From: Sphingomonas panacisoli
GTDB taxonomy: Bacteria > Pseudomonadota > Alphaproteobacteria > Sphingomonadales > Sphingomonadaceae
Length of the DNA stretch: 64,000 nucleotides
Assembly (NCBI RefSeq): GCF_007859635.1
Contig: NZ_CP042306.1
Span: forward strand, 3,050,001 to 3,114,000
Reading direction: 5' to 3'
Positions within the stretch are counted from its first letter, which is position 1; every line of letters starts with the position of its first letter. Below, in pieces: positions 52,333 through 60,424 of the stretch. Made by a program: the position numbers and the translations under genes. Under the pieces are notes generated by a model. It saw only the letters and a list, made by a program, of their open reading frames with translations. It had not been told where the DNA came from and ran no database searches.

Positions 52333-52816
52333 CGGCCCTCAGCTTCTTTTCCAGCCGATCGAGCTTGTGCGCGATCGACGCGAACACATCCTCCGCATCG
52401 CGCATCGGCCGGACGCGCGTCTGGCCGTTGCGCCCCTCCGCCGATGCGCGGCATGCCTGCAGCACGCGAATGCGCATCGCGTCATCCATCGGTACGGGAT
52501 CGATGCCGTCGCGCTCGGCCGTGGTCGGCGTCTCGCCGTCGCCGCGCCGTTCCAGCGCGCGCGACAGCAATTCGGCGCGCAGCCGTTCGGTCCCGATCTC
52601 CAGGGCTTCGTCCCAGGCTGCGGCGAATTCCGGATCGCGGCGCCGTAATCCTCGAGCGGCGCCGTCGCTCATCCCCGCCGCCCAGGCAGACGCGCGGATG
52701 TTGCAACTCGCCTCGAGATGATCGAGGAAGATCGTCCGCTTCTTCCTGGTCCAGCTATCCGGGCGGCGCGCGCGCAGTTGCGCGGCGCAACCATTCGTCC
52801 CGCCCAGCACGCTCAT
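52319..52816 (-). CDS. Probable GTA terminase small subunit (g1-like)
   Basis: About 165 residues from ATG 52816 (GGGAG upstream). N-terminal HTH-like part: SWTRKKRTIFLDHLEASCNI, RASAWAAGMSDGAARGLRRR DPEF-type, then a helical middle (LEIGTERLRAELLSRALERR) and a C-terminal coiled coil ending IAHKLDRLEKKLRADGK. This gives the layout of RcGTA g1/TerS, which recognises DNA with low specificity. It overlaps terL by 14 bases. Confidence 0.75.
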   Translation of the reverse strand: MSVLGGTNGCAAQLRARRPDSWTRKKRTIFLDHLEASCNIRASAWAAGMSDGAARGLRRRDPEFAAAWDEALEIGTERLRAELLSRALERRGDGETPTTAERDGIDPVPMDDAMRIRVLQACRASAEGRNGQTRVRPMRDAEDVFASIAHKLDRLEKKLRADGKA

Positions 52817-52832
52817 GGCTTTCTCCCGACAA

Positions 52833-52866
52833 TAAAAAGGGCCGGAAGGCGTCACCGCCCCGGCCC
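52833..52866 (-). terminator. Terminator-like hairpin in the GTA leader (possible attenuator)
   Basis: On the minus strand GGGCCGG-GGCG-GTGA-CGCC-TT-CCGGCCC is followed directly by TTTTTATT, only about 16 bases before the terS ATG. It lies downstream of the only visible minus-strand promoter (52893-52921), so it would terminate GTA transcription itself unless bypassed. Confidence 0.75.
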
Positions 52867-52892
52867 GAATCGCAATTCTTCAACGTTCCTGA

Positions 52893-52921
52893 TATGTACC
52901 CAAACAGCGTGACGCTGTCAA
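52893..52921 (-). promoter_or_regulatory. Predicted sigma-70-type promoter of the GTA operon
   Basis: On the minus strand TTGACA (52916-52921), a 17-base spacer (52899-52915) and TACATA (52893-52898). It is about 75-105 bases upstream of the terS start. The -35 box is perfect and the spacing optimal; the -10 box is weak. Confidence 0.6.
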
Positions 52922-53040
52922 GCACTTTTATCCTATTTGGTTATCTGATCGGATTGAACTGATCCACAGCAGGCTGATTCTGCCGGAACGCGCCGCGGTT
53001 ACGATGCGTTGGCCCCGCAACCCTCTGGAAAGGACCGCTC

Positions 53041-53634
53041 ATGACCCCGCGTTCGCTGACGTTACTCGCCCCCCTCGCTTTGACCGCGGCGCTGGCCGCG
53101 TGCGGGTCGCGGTCCGATACGACCACAACCAACACGACCGTCACCGACGTGACCAACGACAGCGCGATGGCGTCCGGCGACAACACCACGATGGTCGCGA
53201 CGCCGCCGACCGGCCAGCAATTCGCCGATATCGCGGCGAAGAGCGACGCGTTCGAGGTCGCCGCCGCCAAGCTCGCCCAGACCAATTCCACGTCCGACGA
53301 CGTCAAGAGTTTCGCGACCAAGATGATCCTGGCGCACACCGAATCGACCGCGAAGATCAAGAAGGCCGCGGCCGCCGCCAGCCCCGCCATCACCCCCGAC
53401 CCCGCGATGACCGCCGACCAGAAGGCGCAGCTCGACGAACTCGGCAAGCTGAAGGGCGCCGATTTCGACAAATCCTATATCGCCGGCCAGGTGACCGCGC
53501 ACGACCAGGCGCTGGCGCTGATGCGTAACTATGCCGCGAGCGGCGACACGCCGAGCCTGAAGACTGCCGCGGGCGAGATCGTACCGGCGGTGCAGGATCA
53601 CGTGGTGATGCTCCGCGCCTTGAGCATGAAATAG
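53041..53634 (+). CDS. DUF4142 lipoprotein
   Basis: 197 residues: lipobox (LTAALAACGS, Cys near residue 21), a Thr/Asn-rich linker and DUF4142 from about 55: QQFADIAAKSDAFEVAAAKL, DVKSFATKMILAHTESTAKI, LDELGKLKGADFDKSYIAGQ and VQDHVVMLRAL. DUF4142 is a ferritin-like helical bundle of unknown function, often stress-related and present in the periplasm. It is divergent from the GTA operon. Confidence 0.85.
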   Translation: MTPRSLTLLAPLALTAALAACGSRSDTTTTNTTVTDVTNDSAMASGDNTTMVATPPTGQQFADIAAKSDAFEVAAAKLAQTNSTSDDVKSFATKMILAHTESTAKIKKAAAAASPAITPDPAMTADQKAQLDELGKLKGADFDKSYIAGQVTAHDQALALMRNYAASGDTPSLKTAAGEIVPAVQDHVVMLRALSMK

Positions 53635-53800
53635 CGCCAGCTATTTCAGGATGATCTCAAGGCGCCGGCCGGCGGGTCGGCGAAGCCGAACCCGTCCGAC
53701 GACGCGGCATTCACTGCCGCGTCGGGCCCTTCGCCCTAAAAAAGGTTGACCCCGCATCGCTGCCCCGCGACGAAACCCCCGAGTAGCCAGGGGAGTAGCG

Positions 53801-55154
53801 ATGAAACAGTTCCGCTTGTTAGCCGCCACCGCGCTGTTGGGCGTCGTCGCCGCCGTCGCCACCGCGCACCCCGCACTTCCTTCGCCCGCCGCCGTCCGCA
53901 CCGCCCCCCCGCGCCTTCCCCGCGCTCCAGGCGTTTGCCGACGCCGCGGTCCGCGATGGTAAGGTCCCCGGCATCGCCATCGCGATCGGGGTGGGCGACG
54001 CCCCGCCGAGCTGGATCCTCGCCGGCAAGACCGCGTTCGACGGGACCGCGGCGACCAGCCCCGATACGCTGTGGCGCATCTATTCGATGACCAAGCCGAT
54101 CACGGGGATCGCCGCGATGATCCTGGTCGACGAAGGCAAGTTGAAGCTCGATCAGCCGGTCAGCGACTTCTTCCCCGAATTCGCGACCGCGCGCGTGCTG
54201 ATCGATCCGACCAAAGGTACCGACACGCGTCCCGCCACGCGGACGATGACGATCCGCGACCTGATGACGCACACCTCGGGCCTCAACTACGCGATCCTCG
54301 CCGCGACTCCGGCGCAGAAGGAATTGCAGGCGCAGGGCGTGGTGCCGTTCCAGGCCAATCCGGTGCTGGAAGCGAAGATGCGCCCGTTGCGCCCCACGAC
54401 CCTGATGGAATTCGCCGCGCGCGCCGGCCGCGCGCCGCTGGTCGCCGATCCGGAGACGGCGTGGAACTATTCGATGGGGCTCGACGTGCTGGGCGCGGTG
54501 ATCGAGAAAGCGAGCGGCGTGCCGTTCGACCAGTTCGTCCAGCGCCGCATCCTCGATCCGCTCGGCATGACCTCGACCGAATGGCAGGTGAAGCCGTCGC
54601 AGGTCGGCCGCTTCGCCGCGAATTACGGCCAGCGCAGCCTGGTCGACATGGCCTGGCCGAACAGCAGCACGCCGGTCAACGACAAGCTCGTGCTGGTCGA
54701 TAGCGCGGCGACGTCGGTCTATCTCACCGCGCCCAGCTTTCCCTATGGCGGCGCCGGGCTGGTCAGCACCGCGCGCGATTACGACCGGTTCCTGCACATG
54801 CTGCTCAACGACGGTCGGCTGGGCAGCAAGCGCATCCTGAGCGAAGCGACCGCGCGCCTCGCCAAGTCCAACCTGATGCCGCGCGGCGTGCTGATGAACG
54901 CGCCCGGCCCGATCGCGCCGGGCAAGCCGGTCGGATTCGGCGCCGGCGGACTCGTGACGCTGGAGGACGTCGACGCCTTCGGCCGCGGCAAGGGGACCTA
55001 TGGCTGGGACGGCGCCGCCGGCACCCGCGCCTGGGTCGACCCCGTCCGCCACATCCGCGCCGTCATGATGATCAACCTGCTCGGCGCCGGCACCCTAGGC
55101 ACCGATTTCGACAAGGCGGTGGCGAAGGATATGGGTTCGGCCGCGGGCAAGTAG
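53801..55154 (+). pseudogene. Serine hydrolase (beta-lactamase/class C family) with frameshift in the signal peptide
   Basis: The ATG 53801 frame gives a good signal peptide (FRLLAATALLGVVAAVATAH) and stops at 53958. The hydrolase domain is in the +1 frame from about 53911: FPALQAFADAAVRDGKVPGI, SMTKPITGIAAMILVDEGKL (Ser-x-x-Lys), the Tyr motif in EDVxxNYSMG-like WNYSMGLDVLG, and GAGGLVTLEDV. Removing one C from the C7 run at 53904-53910 joins both parts into about 450 residues. GTG 53991 could otherwise start a 387-residue form without export signal. Sequencing error, phase variation or true decay are all possible. Confidence 0.8.
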
Positions 55155-55166
55155 CGTCGCCGCTCG

Positions 55167-55610
55167 TCAGGTCGCCGGGCGCCGTTCCACGTTAAACGAC
55201 TTGTTCACGATCCGCCATTTGCCGTCGATTTTCAGCAGCGTCATGTAATCGACGAATTTCGCATCGGGATAGTCGAGGTCGATCCGCGCGATCGCGGCAT
55301 CGCCGGCGATGTCGATCAAGCCGATGCTGCGCTTACGCTTGGCTTCGTCGTCGGCTGGTTTGCCGGTGAACCGGGATGCATATTCCTCGCTGGTCACCTG
55401 GGTCAGCTTGCCGTCGCGCATGAACAGCAACCGCGCTTCCGGCACGAAGGCCTGACGCATATAGTCGCCGCTGCCGCTCGCATGCCCTTGCAGATACAGA
55501 TTGAGCGTCGCGCGAACATTGGCTTCCTCGGGATTCGGTGGAGGCGCCAGACCCAGCAACAGGAATGCTGCGCCGACAGTGATGACGACTCTTTCGATTG
55601 CGTAACGCAT
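55167..55610 (-). CDS. Secreted NTF2-like protein (lumazine-binding-like)
   Basis: About 147 residues from ATG 55610; hydrophobic signal (VVITVGAAFLLLGLAPP). The NTF2-like fold: EEANVRATLNLYLQGHASGS, RQAFVPEARLLFMRDGKL, AAIARIDLDYPDAKFVDYMT and LLKIDGKWRIVNKSFNVE. Such proteins are often periplasmic and of unknown substrate. An ATG at 55625 is an alternative start. Confidence 0.75.
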   Translation of the reverse strand: MRYAIERVVITVGAAFLLLGLAPPPNPEEANVRATLNLYLQGHASGSGDYMRQAFVPEARLLFMRDGKLTQVTSEEYASRFTGKPADDEAKRKRSIGLIDIAGDAAIARIDLDYPDAKFVDYMTLLKIDGKWRIVNKSFNVERRPAT

Positions 55611-55890
55611 GCATCGATCTCCCACATATAGTACGTCTCATATCATAAACGGCCGTTGGCGCATGTAAATTGCGACTTATGTCGCGCCTCGCCCGGTCAC
55701 CGGCCGCCGGGCCGTGCCGGCGAATATCGGCCCTATTCGCGTCCGGGTGCCAAAAATACGACGAGCAGAGTGCAACTTCTTGCGACGAACGCAGTTTACA
55801 ACGCGCTTGCCGTGTCCCTGTCATATTTGGCATAGGACGCTCAGCGGCGGGCTCATGAACTCCGTCCGCCCAACTAGGGGATGCCCAAAT

Positions 55891-56166
55891 ATGAAGAAGC
55901 TTCTGATCGTCGCCGCCTCCGTTGGCCTGTTCTCGCTCGCCGCTTGCGGCCATGACACGCCGGCCGCCGACAACGCTGTCGCCAATGCCGACAACGCTGC
56001 CGACGCCATGGAAAACCAGGGCGACATGATCATGGACAACGCCTCGAACGCCGCCGACGCGATCAAGGCCGATGCCTCGAACACCGCCGCCGCGCTCGAC
56101 AACAAGGCCGACGCAACTCGCGCCGCCGGCGAGAACAAGGCCGACGCGATCGACGCGAAGAAGTGA
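55891..56166 (+). CDS. Small Ala/Asp-rich lipoprotein
   Basis: 91 residues: a clear lipobox (VGLFSLAACGHD, Cys near residue 20) and then imperfect repeats of the form NAADA/NKADA (DNAADAMENQ, SNAADAIKADASN, NKADATRAAGENKADA). The pattern is helical and coiled-coil-like. No enzyme function is expected; a structural or periplasmic buffer role is possible. Confidence 0.8.
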   Translation: MKKLLIVAASVGLFSLAACGHDTPAADNAVANADNAADAMENQGDMIMDNASNAADAIKADASNTAAALDNKADATRAAGENKADAIDAKK

Positions 56167-56285
56167 TGCGATAGGCGCGGCGGCGTCCGCGCCGTTGCGC
56201 TCAGCGCAATCGCATTACCGGACGGCGGACGAGTGAAACTCGATCCGGTCGACGGCTTTGCCGGCGGCGCCGTCTGAAGAAATAG

Positions 56286-56320
56286 AAAGCGGCGGAGGGA
56301 AACCTTCGCCGCTTTTCTTA
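56286..56320 (+). terminator. Rho-independent terminator after the small lipoprotein gene
   Basis: AAGCGGCG-G-AGG-GAAA-CCT-T-CGCCGCTT followed by TTCTT, on the plus strand about 125 bases after the stop. Confidence 0.8.
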
Positions 56321-56352
56321 TGTCGGTAGCGTCGCGCCGCGAAACAACGACG

Positions 56353-57294
56353 CTATACGCCTTCGATCACCGCGCCCCAAGCAGCAATCTCGTCGTTGAA
56401 ATGCCGCGCGACCCGAAAATCCCCCGCCAGCGCACGGTCGAGATCGACCTCGACCGACCCTTCCCATTCCCAGGTCGCATTGCCTGACAGCCGCACCATC
56501 CCGTCGGGCGCGGCACAGCCCTTCACCAGCCCGCCGCGGTTGAACAACGTCACCTCGGCATCGAAATCCGCGCGCTCGGTCAGGCACGCCGCGAACAGCG
56601 ACGCCGCCATCGCACTCCCGCAACTGTCGGTCAGCCCGACCCCGCGCTCGTGCGTGCGGACGAACAGCGCATCCGGCCCGCGTACTTCGACGAACGAGAC
56701 GTTGGCGCGGTTCGGCAGCCAGTGGGGCGCCGCCTCGCACGCCTCGCCCGCCGCGACTAACTCCGCCTCGTCGATCGCATCGACGAACGCGATCAGATGC
56801 GGGTTGGGGATCGCGACCGCGGTGAACGCACGATCGCTCGGCAGGCCCGCGATCGGCATCTGCACGTTCTGGTGCCGCCCGATCGTCATCGGCCAGTCGT
56901 CGAGCTCGAGGCTCGCCGGCCCCGCCAGTTCGCCGATCGTCACCACCCCGGGCGCCAGGTCGGGATCGCGCCGCACCTCCGCCCCGCTCGTCTTCAGCCG
57001 CACCAGCGCCTGGTCGATCCCCAACGCACTCAGCCCCGCGCGCGCGACGCAGCGCAAGCCGTTGAGGCACGTCTCCGCCTCCGACCCGTCGCTGTTGAAC
57101 ATCCGCATGCCGAACGCGTGTTGCCCGTCGCCGTCGGTCAGCAGCAGCAGCCCGTCGCTCCCCACCGCCCCGCGCCGATCGGCCAGCGCCCGCGCGACGA
57201 CCGCCCAGTCGCCATCGTCGCGCGCGACTCCGCGCGCATCGACCAGCGCGAAATCGTTACCCGATCCGTGGCATTTGATGAAGTCGATCCGCAT
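56353..57294 (-). CDS. dapF: Diaminopimelate epimerase-like protein
   Basis: 313 residues of the two-domain PLP-independent racemase fold. First half: MRIDFIKCHGSGNDFALVDA, GSDGLLLL, MFNSDGSEAETCLNGLRCVA (catalytic Cys76). Second half: PHLIAFVDAIDEAELVAAGE, FVRTHERGVGLTDSCGSAMA (catalytic Cys225). Both Cys are present, but the motifs differ from the usual CGNG and ACGTG. DapF converts LL- to meso-diaminopimelate for peptidoglycan and lysine; a different racemase activity is possible. Confidence 0.75.
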   Translation of the reverse strand: MRIDFIKCHGSGNDFALVDARGVARDDGDWAVVARALADRRGAVGSDGLLLLTDGDGQHAFGMRMFNSDGSEAETCLNGLRCVARAGLSALGIDQALVRLKTSGAEVRRDPDLAPGVVTIGELAGPASLELDDWPMTIGRHQNVQMPIAGLPSDRAFTAVAIPNPHLIAFVDAIDEAELVAAGEACEAAPHWLPNRANVSFVEVRGPDALFVRTHERGVGLTDSCGSAMAASLFAACLTERADFDAEVTLFNRGGLVKGCAAPDGMVRLSGNATWEWEGSVEVDLDRALAGDFRVARHFNDEIAAWGAVIEGV

Positions 57295-57325
57295 TACCGC
57301 GATGTAGCGCGGCGGGCCGACAGCG

Positions 57326-57988
57326 TCACCCCAAAGCCGCGACCATCTGGCGTTCGCCCTCGATCATCGTGGCGAAGCTCGGCCGCGCCAGGATCGCGTC
57401 GAGATAGGCGACGGTCCGCGGCCATCGCGCGGCGTTGGGGCCGACTTGGCAATGCGCGTAGTTCACGAACGGGCTGGCGACCGAAATGTCGGCGAGCGAC
57501 ATGCGATCGCCGACCAGGAAGCCGCTGTCGGGGATCGTGCGCTCGAGATAGTCGAACAGCCGCGGCATTTCGGTCTCGACCGCGCCCTGCGCCGCCGCTT
57601 CGTCGCCGGGGACCTTCATGAACTTGGGCGCGACAATGCGGTTGAAGAAAACCTTGCCTCCGGTCGCGGCGACCATCGTGTCCCCGAACTCCTCGAACCA
57701 GATCGTCCGCGCACGGTTGGCGGGATCGGCGGGGATCATCGCGGGCTCGGGATGCTTGGCCTCGAGATAGGTGATGATCGCTGTCGAATCGGAGATCACG
57801 AAGTCGTGGCCGTTATCCGCGCCCGGATCGCGGAACGCCGGCATCTTGCCGAACGGACTGGCTTCCTCGAACTCCGGCCCGCCGCGCCCCATGCCCGACG
57901 GCTTGAGTTCGGCGCTCAGTCCTTTTTCGGCGAGATAGGCCATCACCTTCCGGACGAACGGCGACAGCGTGGAACCGTAGACGATCAT
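57326..57988 (-). CDS. Glutathione S-transferase family protein
   Basis: 220 residues: a thioredoxin-like N-terminal domain (VYGSTLSPFVRKVMAYLAEK, SPFGKMPAF, ISDSTAIITYLEAKHP) and an all-helical C-terminal domain (FDYLERTIPDSGFLVGDRMS, LADISVASPFVN). The Ser near residue 6-9 is the likely glutathione-contact residue. Substrate unknown. Cytosolic. Confidence 0.9.
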   Translation of the reverse strand: MIVYGSTLSPFVRKVMAYLAEKGLSAELKPSGMGRGGPEFEEASPFGKMPAFRDPGADNGHDFVISDSTAIITYLEAKHPEPAMIPADPANRARTIWFEEFGDTMVAATGGKVFFNRIVAPKFMKVPGDEAAAQGAVETEMPRLFDYLERTIPDSGFLVGDRMSLADISVASPFVNYAHCQVGPNAARWPRTVAYLDAILARPSFATMIEGERQMVAALG

Positions 57989-58040
57989 GATGCTCTCCCT
58001 TCAGGCTGGTGCGTGACGGTACGGTCCGCCGGTCGGCCGT

Positions 58041-59864
58041 TCAACCGCCTCCAGCGATATAGCGCGACACGTTCTGGCCCAGCACGTCGAGCGGGACGTT
58101 GCCGCCTTCGACCACCGCCTGATTGAAGTCGCGCAGGTCGTAGCGCGCACCCAACGCGGCCTTGGCGCGGTCGCGCTGGGCGTCGATCTCGGTCTGGCCG
58201 ATCTTGTACCCGCACGCCTGGCCCGGCCATGCGCAATAGCGGTCGATCTCGCTTTCGGCATTGCCGCGCGGCAAGCCGGTCGCGGCGATGAACTCGTCGA
58301 GCGCACGCTGGCGGGTCCAGCCCATCGCGTGGATGCCGGTATCGACCACCAGCCGCACCGCGCGCCACGACAGGCCCATCAGATAACCGAGCCGTCCGGC
58401 CGGATCGTCGTCGTACATGCCGAGCTCGTCGGCCAGCTGCTCGGCATACAGCGCCCAGCCTTCCGAATAGGCGTTGAACGCGAGCAGCGAGCGGATTAGC
58501 GGCAGTTGCTGGGCATATTCGCCCTGCCAGACGTGCCCCGGTATGCCTTCGTGAAACACTAGGTCGGGGATCGTCACGCGATTGTGGATCGAGGTATCGT
58601 CGAGCTTGACCCAGATGCGACCTGGGATAGAGCCGTCGAGCGATCCCGGCCCGCCATAGGCCGGCGCCGCGCCCGGTTCCTGCGCCGCGGGCAAGCGGCG
58701 GATTTCGAGGTTGCCCTTAACCAGCCGGCGGAACGCGCGCGGCAGGCGCGGGCGGATCGCGTCGATCTTGCCCTGCATGTACGCGATGATCTGGCGCCGT
58801 CCTTCGTCACCCTCGGGAAAGCCGATCTTGGGCCGCTTCTGCAATGCCGCCGCGCGCTCCGCGACGCTGCCCTGGGTCAGCCCGAACCCCTTGAGGATCG
58901 CATCCATTTGCGTCTGCAGATCGACCAGCTGCGACCGGCCGAGCGCGTGGATCTCGGCAGGGCTGCGCGTGGTCGTTGTGCCGGCGCGCAAGCCCCAGGC
59001 ATACCATTCGGCGCCGTGCGGCCGCGCGCTCATCCCCGCGGCATCTGTCGCGACCGCGCGTTGCGCCTTGAGCTCGGCGAGCTGGCGTTCGAGCGCCGGG
59101 ACGATCGCCGTAGTCACGACCGTGACCGCGCGGTCGCTCCACGGCCCCGGGATCGCCGCCGCCTTGCGCGCGAGCGGCCCGACCAAGGGACCGTCCGGCT
59201 TGGCGGCGTCGACGATCATGCCGGTCATGCCCTTGATCGTCTTGTCGAGCAGGAAGCTTGGCGGCACAAGCCCCTGCCGCCGCGCCGCGCGGATCCGCGC
59301 CGTCTCGCCGTCGAGCTGGCCCGCCATCGCCGCCAGCCGCGCGAGATAGGCCTCGGCGTCAGCCGCGTCGCGCACCGGCTGGTCACCATCGAGCAGTTGC
59401 GGCACGTCGAGCCACGACCCGACATTCTGGATCACCGCATAGGGCGTATTGCGCCAGCTGCCGATCGTCGCGACGCCGTAGGGCAGCTTCATTCCGTCGA
59501 GCGCGGTCCGAAACGCGCTCTCGGCGACCGCGAGGCTGGTCAGCGTCGCCGCGTCCAGGCCACGCCGCGGCACGCGCGCCAGCTCGACCAGCGCGCCCGT
59601 CAGGAACCGTTGCCGCGCCGTCACCCCGGCGGCCGACCGATCGTCCAGCCGGGATCGGAGCGCCGCGTGCGGGCCGACATCGATCCCCAGCCGCGTCGCT
59701 TCGCCGGGATCGAAGTCGAACAGCTGCCAGGCGAACTTGTCGAGCAGCGCCGCGGCACTCGGCGCCGGTGCGGCGAACGACGGCAACGAAGCGACCGCGA
59801 CCCCGGCGGCGAGGCCGGAAATCGCGGTGCGGCGAGTAGGAAATTCGATCATGCGCGGGAGCAT
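58041..59864 (-). CDS. DUF885 family metallopeptidase-like secreted protein
   Basis: 607 residues; start at 59864 or ATG 59849 (MIEFPTRR). The N-terminus has a Tat-like TRRTAISGLAAGVAVA signal. DUF885 covers the rest; the zinc-type motif is VFHEGIPGHVWQGEYA with a downstream Glu in AFNAYSEGWALYAEQLADEL, the M1/M32-like helix pair of this family. It is probably a periplasmic carboxypeptidase-like enzyme; the substrate is unknown. Confidence 0.85.
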   Translation of the reverse strand: MLPRMIEFPTRRTAISGLAAGVAVASLPSFAAPAPSAAALLDKFAWQLFDFDPGEATRLGIDVGPHAALRSRLDDRSAAGVTARQRFLTGALVELARVPRRGLDAATLTSLAVAESAFRTALDGMKLPYGVATIGSWRNTPYAVIQNVGSWLDVPQLLDGDQPVRDAADAEAYLARLAAMAGQLDGETARIRAARRQGLVPPSFLLDKTIKGMTGMIVDAAKPDGPLVGPLARKAAAIPGPWSDRAVTVVTTAIVPALERQLAELKAQRAVATDAAGMSARPHGAEWYAWGLRAGTTTTRSPAEIHALGRSQLVDLQTQMDAILKGFGLTQGSVAERAAALQKRPKIGFPEGDEGRRQIIAYMQGKIDAIRPRLPRAFRRLVKGNLEIRRLPAAQEPGAAPAYGGPGSLDGSIPGRIWVKLDDTSIHNRVTIPDLVFHEGIPGHVWQGEYAQQLPLIRSLLAFNAYSEGWALYAEQLADELGMYDDDPAGRLGYLMGLSWRAVRLVVDTGIHAMGWTRQRALDEFIAATGLPRGNAESEIDRYCAWPGQACGYKIGQTEIDAQRDRAKAALGARYDLRDFNQAVVEGGNVPLDVLGQNVSRYIAGGG

Positions 59865-59974
59865 GCGTCGGCCGTGCGATCCGCGTCAATGCGGCGGGTT
59901 GCCCGACAGGGATTGCCGCTCGCGACTGTCATCTGCCATTGCGCCATATAGCGACCGACAGAGGAGTGACGGCG

Positions 59975-60373
59975 ATGGCACGGCACGATTTCGACCCCGC
60001 GACGGTGCAGCCGGACGGCCGCCCGGCGGCGAAGGCGACGCTGTTCAATGCGGCGGGCGAAGGGCCATGGCGCGGATCGGTCCCCGGCCTCGACCTGCAG
60101 GGACCGGTCACCGTGCTGGCCTACGGCACCGACGAGATCGGCGTCGGCCCCCGGCTCCACGTCCATCCCTATGACGAGACCTTCATCGTCGTCGCCGGCC
60201 ACGGCCGCTTCTTCGTCGGCGAGACGGTGATCGACGCCGCGGCGGGGGAGATCGTGCTCGGCCCCGCGGGCGTGCCGCACAAGTTCGAAAATCTCGGGCC
60301 CGGCCGGCTCCAGACGATCGACATCCACCACTCGCGGACCTGGATTCAAACCGATCTGGAAGAGATCGCTTAA
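59975..60373 (+). CDS. Cupin-domain protein
   Basis: About 132 residues from ATG 59975 (GAGGAG 8 bases upstream); an in-frame TTG at 59939 is less likely. The cupin core: GPRLHVHPYDETFIVVAGHG, RFFVGETVIDAAAGEIVLGP and AGVPHKFENLGPGRLQTIDI, with three His and one Glu as metal ligands. Enzymatic or sensing role unknown. Confidence 0.88.
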   Translation: MARHDFDPATVQPDGRPAAKATLFNAAGEGPWRGSVPGLDLQGPVTVLAYGTDEIGVGPRLHVHPYDETFIVVAGHGRFFVGETVIDAAAGEIVLGPAGVPHKFENLGPGRLQTIDIHHSRTWIQTDLEEIA

Positions 60374-60424
60374 CCTGTACTTGCGTTTTTCGCTGATATT
60401 TGATTGACCTAGGAAGAGGTTGAT

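Noticed and set aside
37730..52855. Reading the cluster as an active prophage
   Set aside because: No integrase, repressor, replication or lysis genes are inside or next to it, and the gene order and short tape measure match gene transfer agents.
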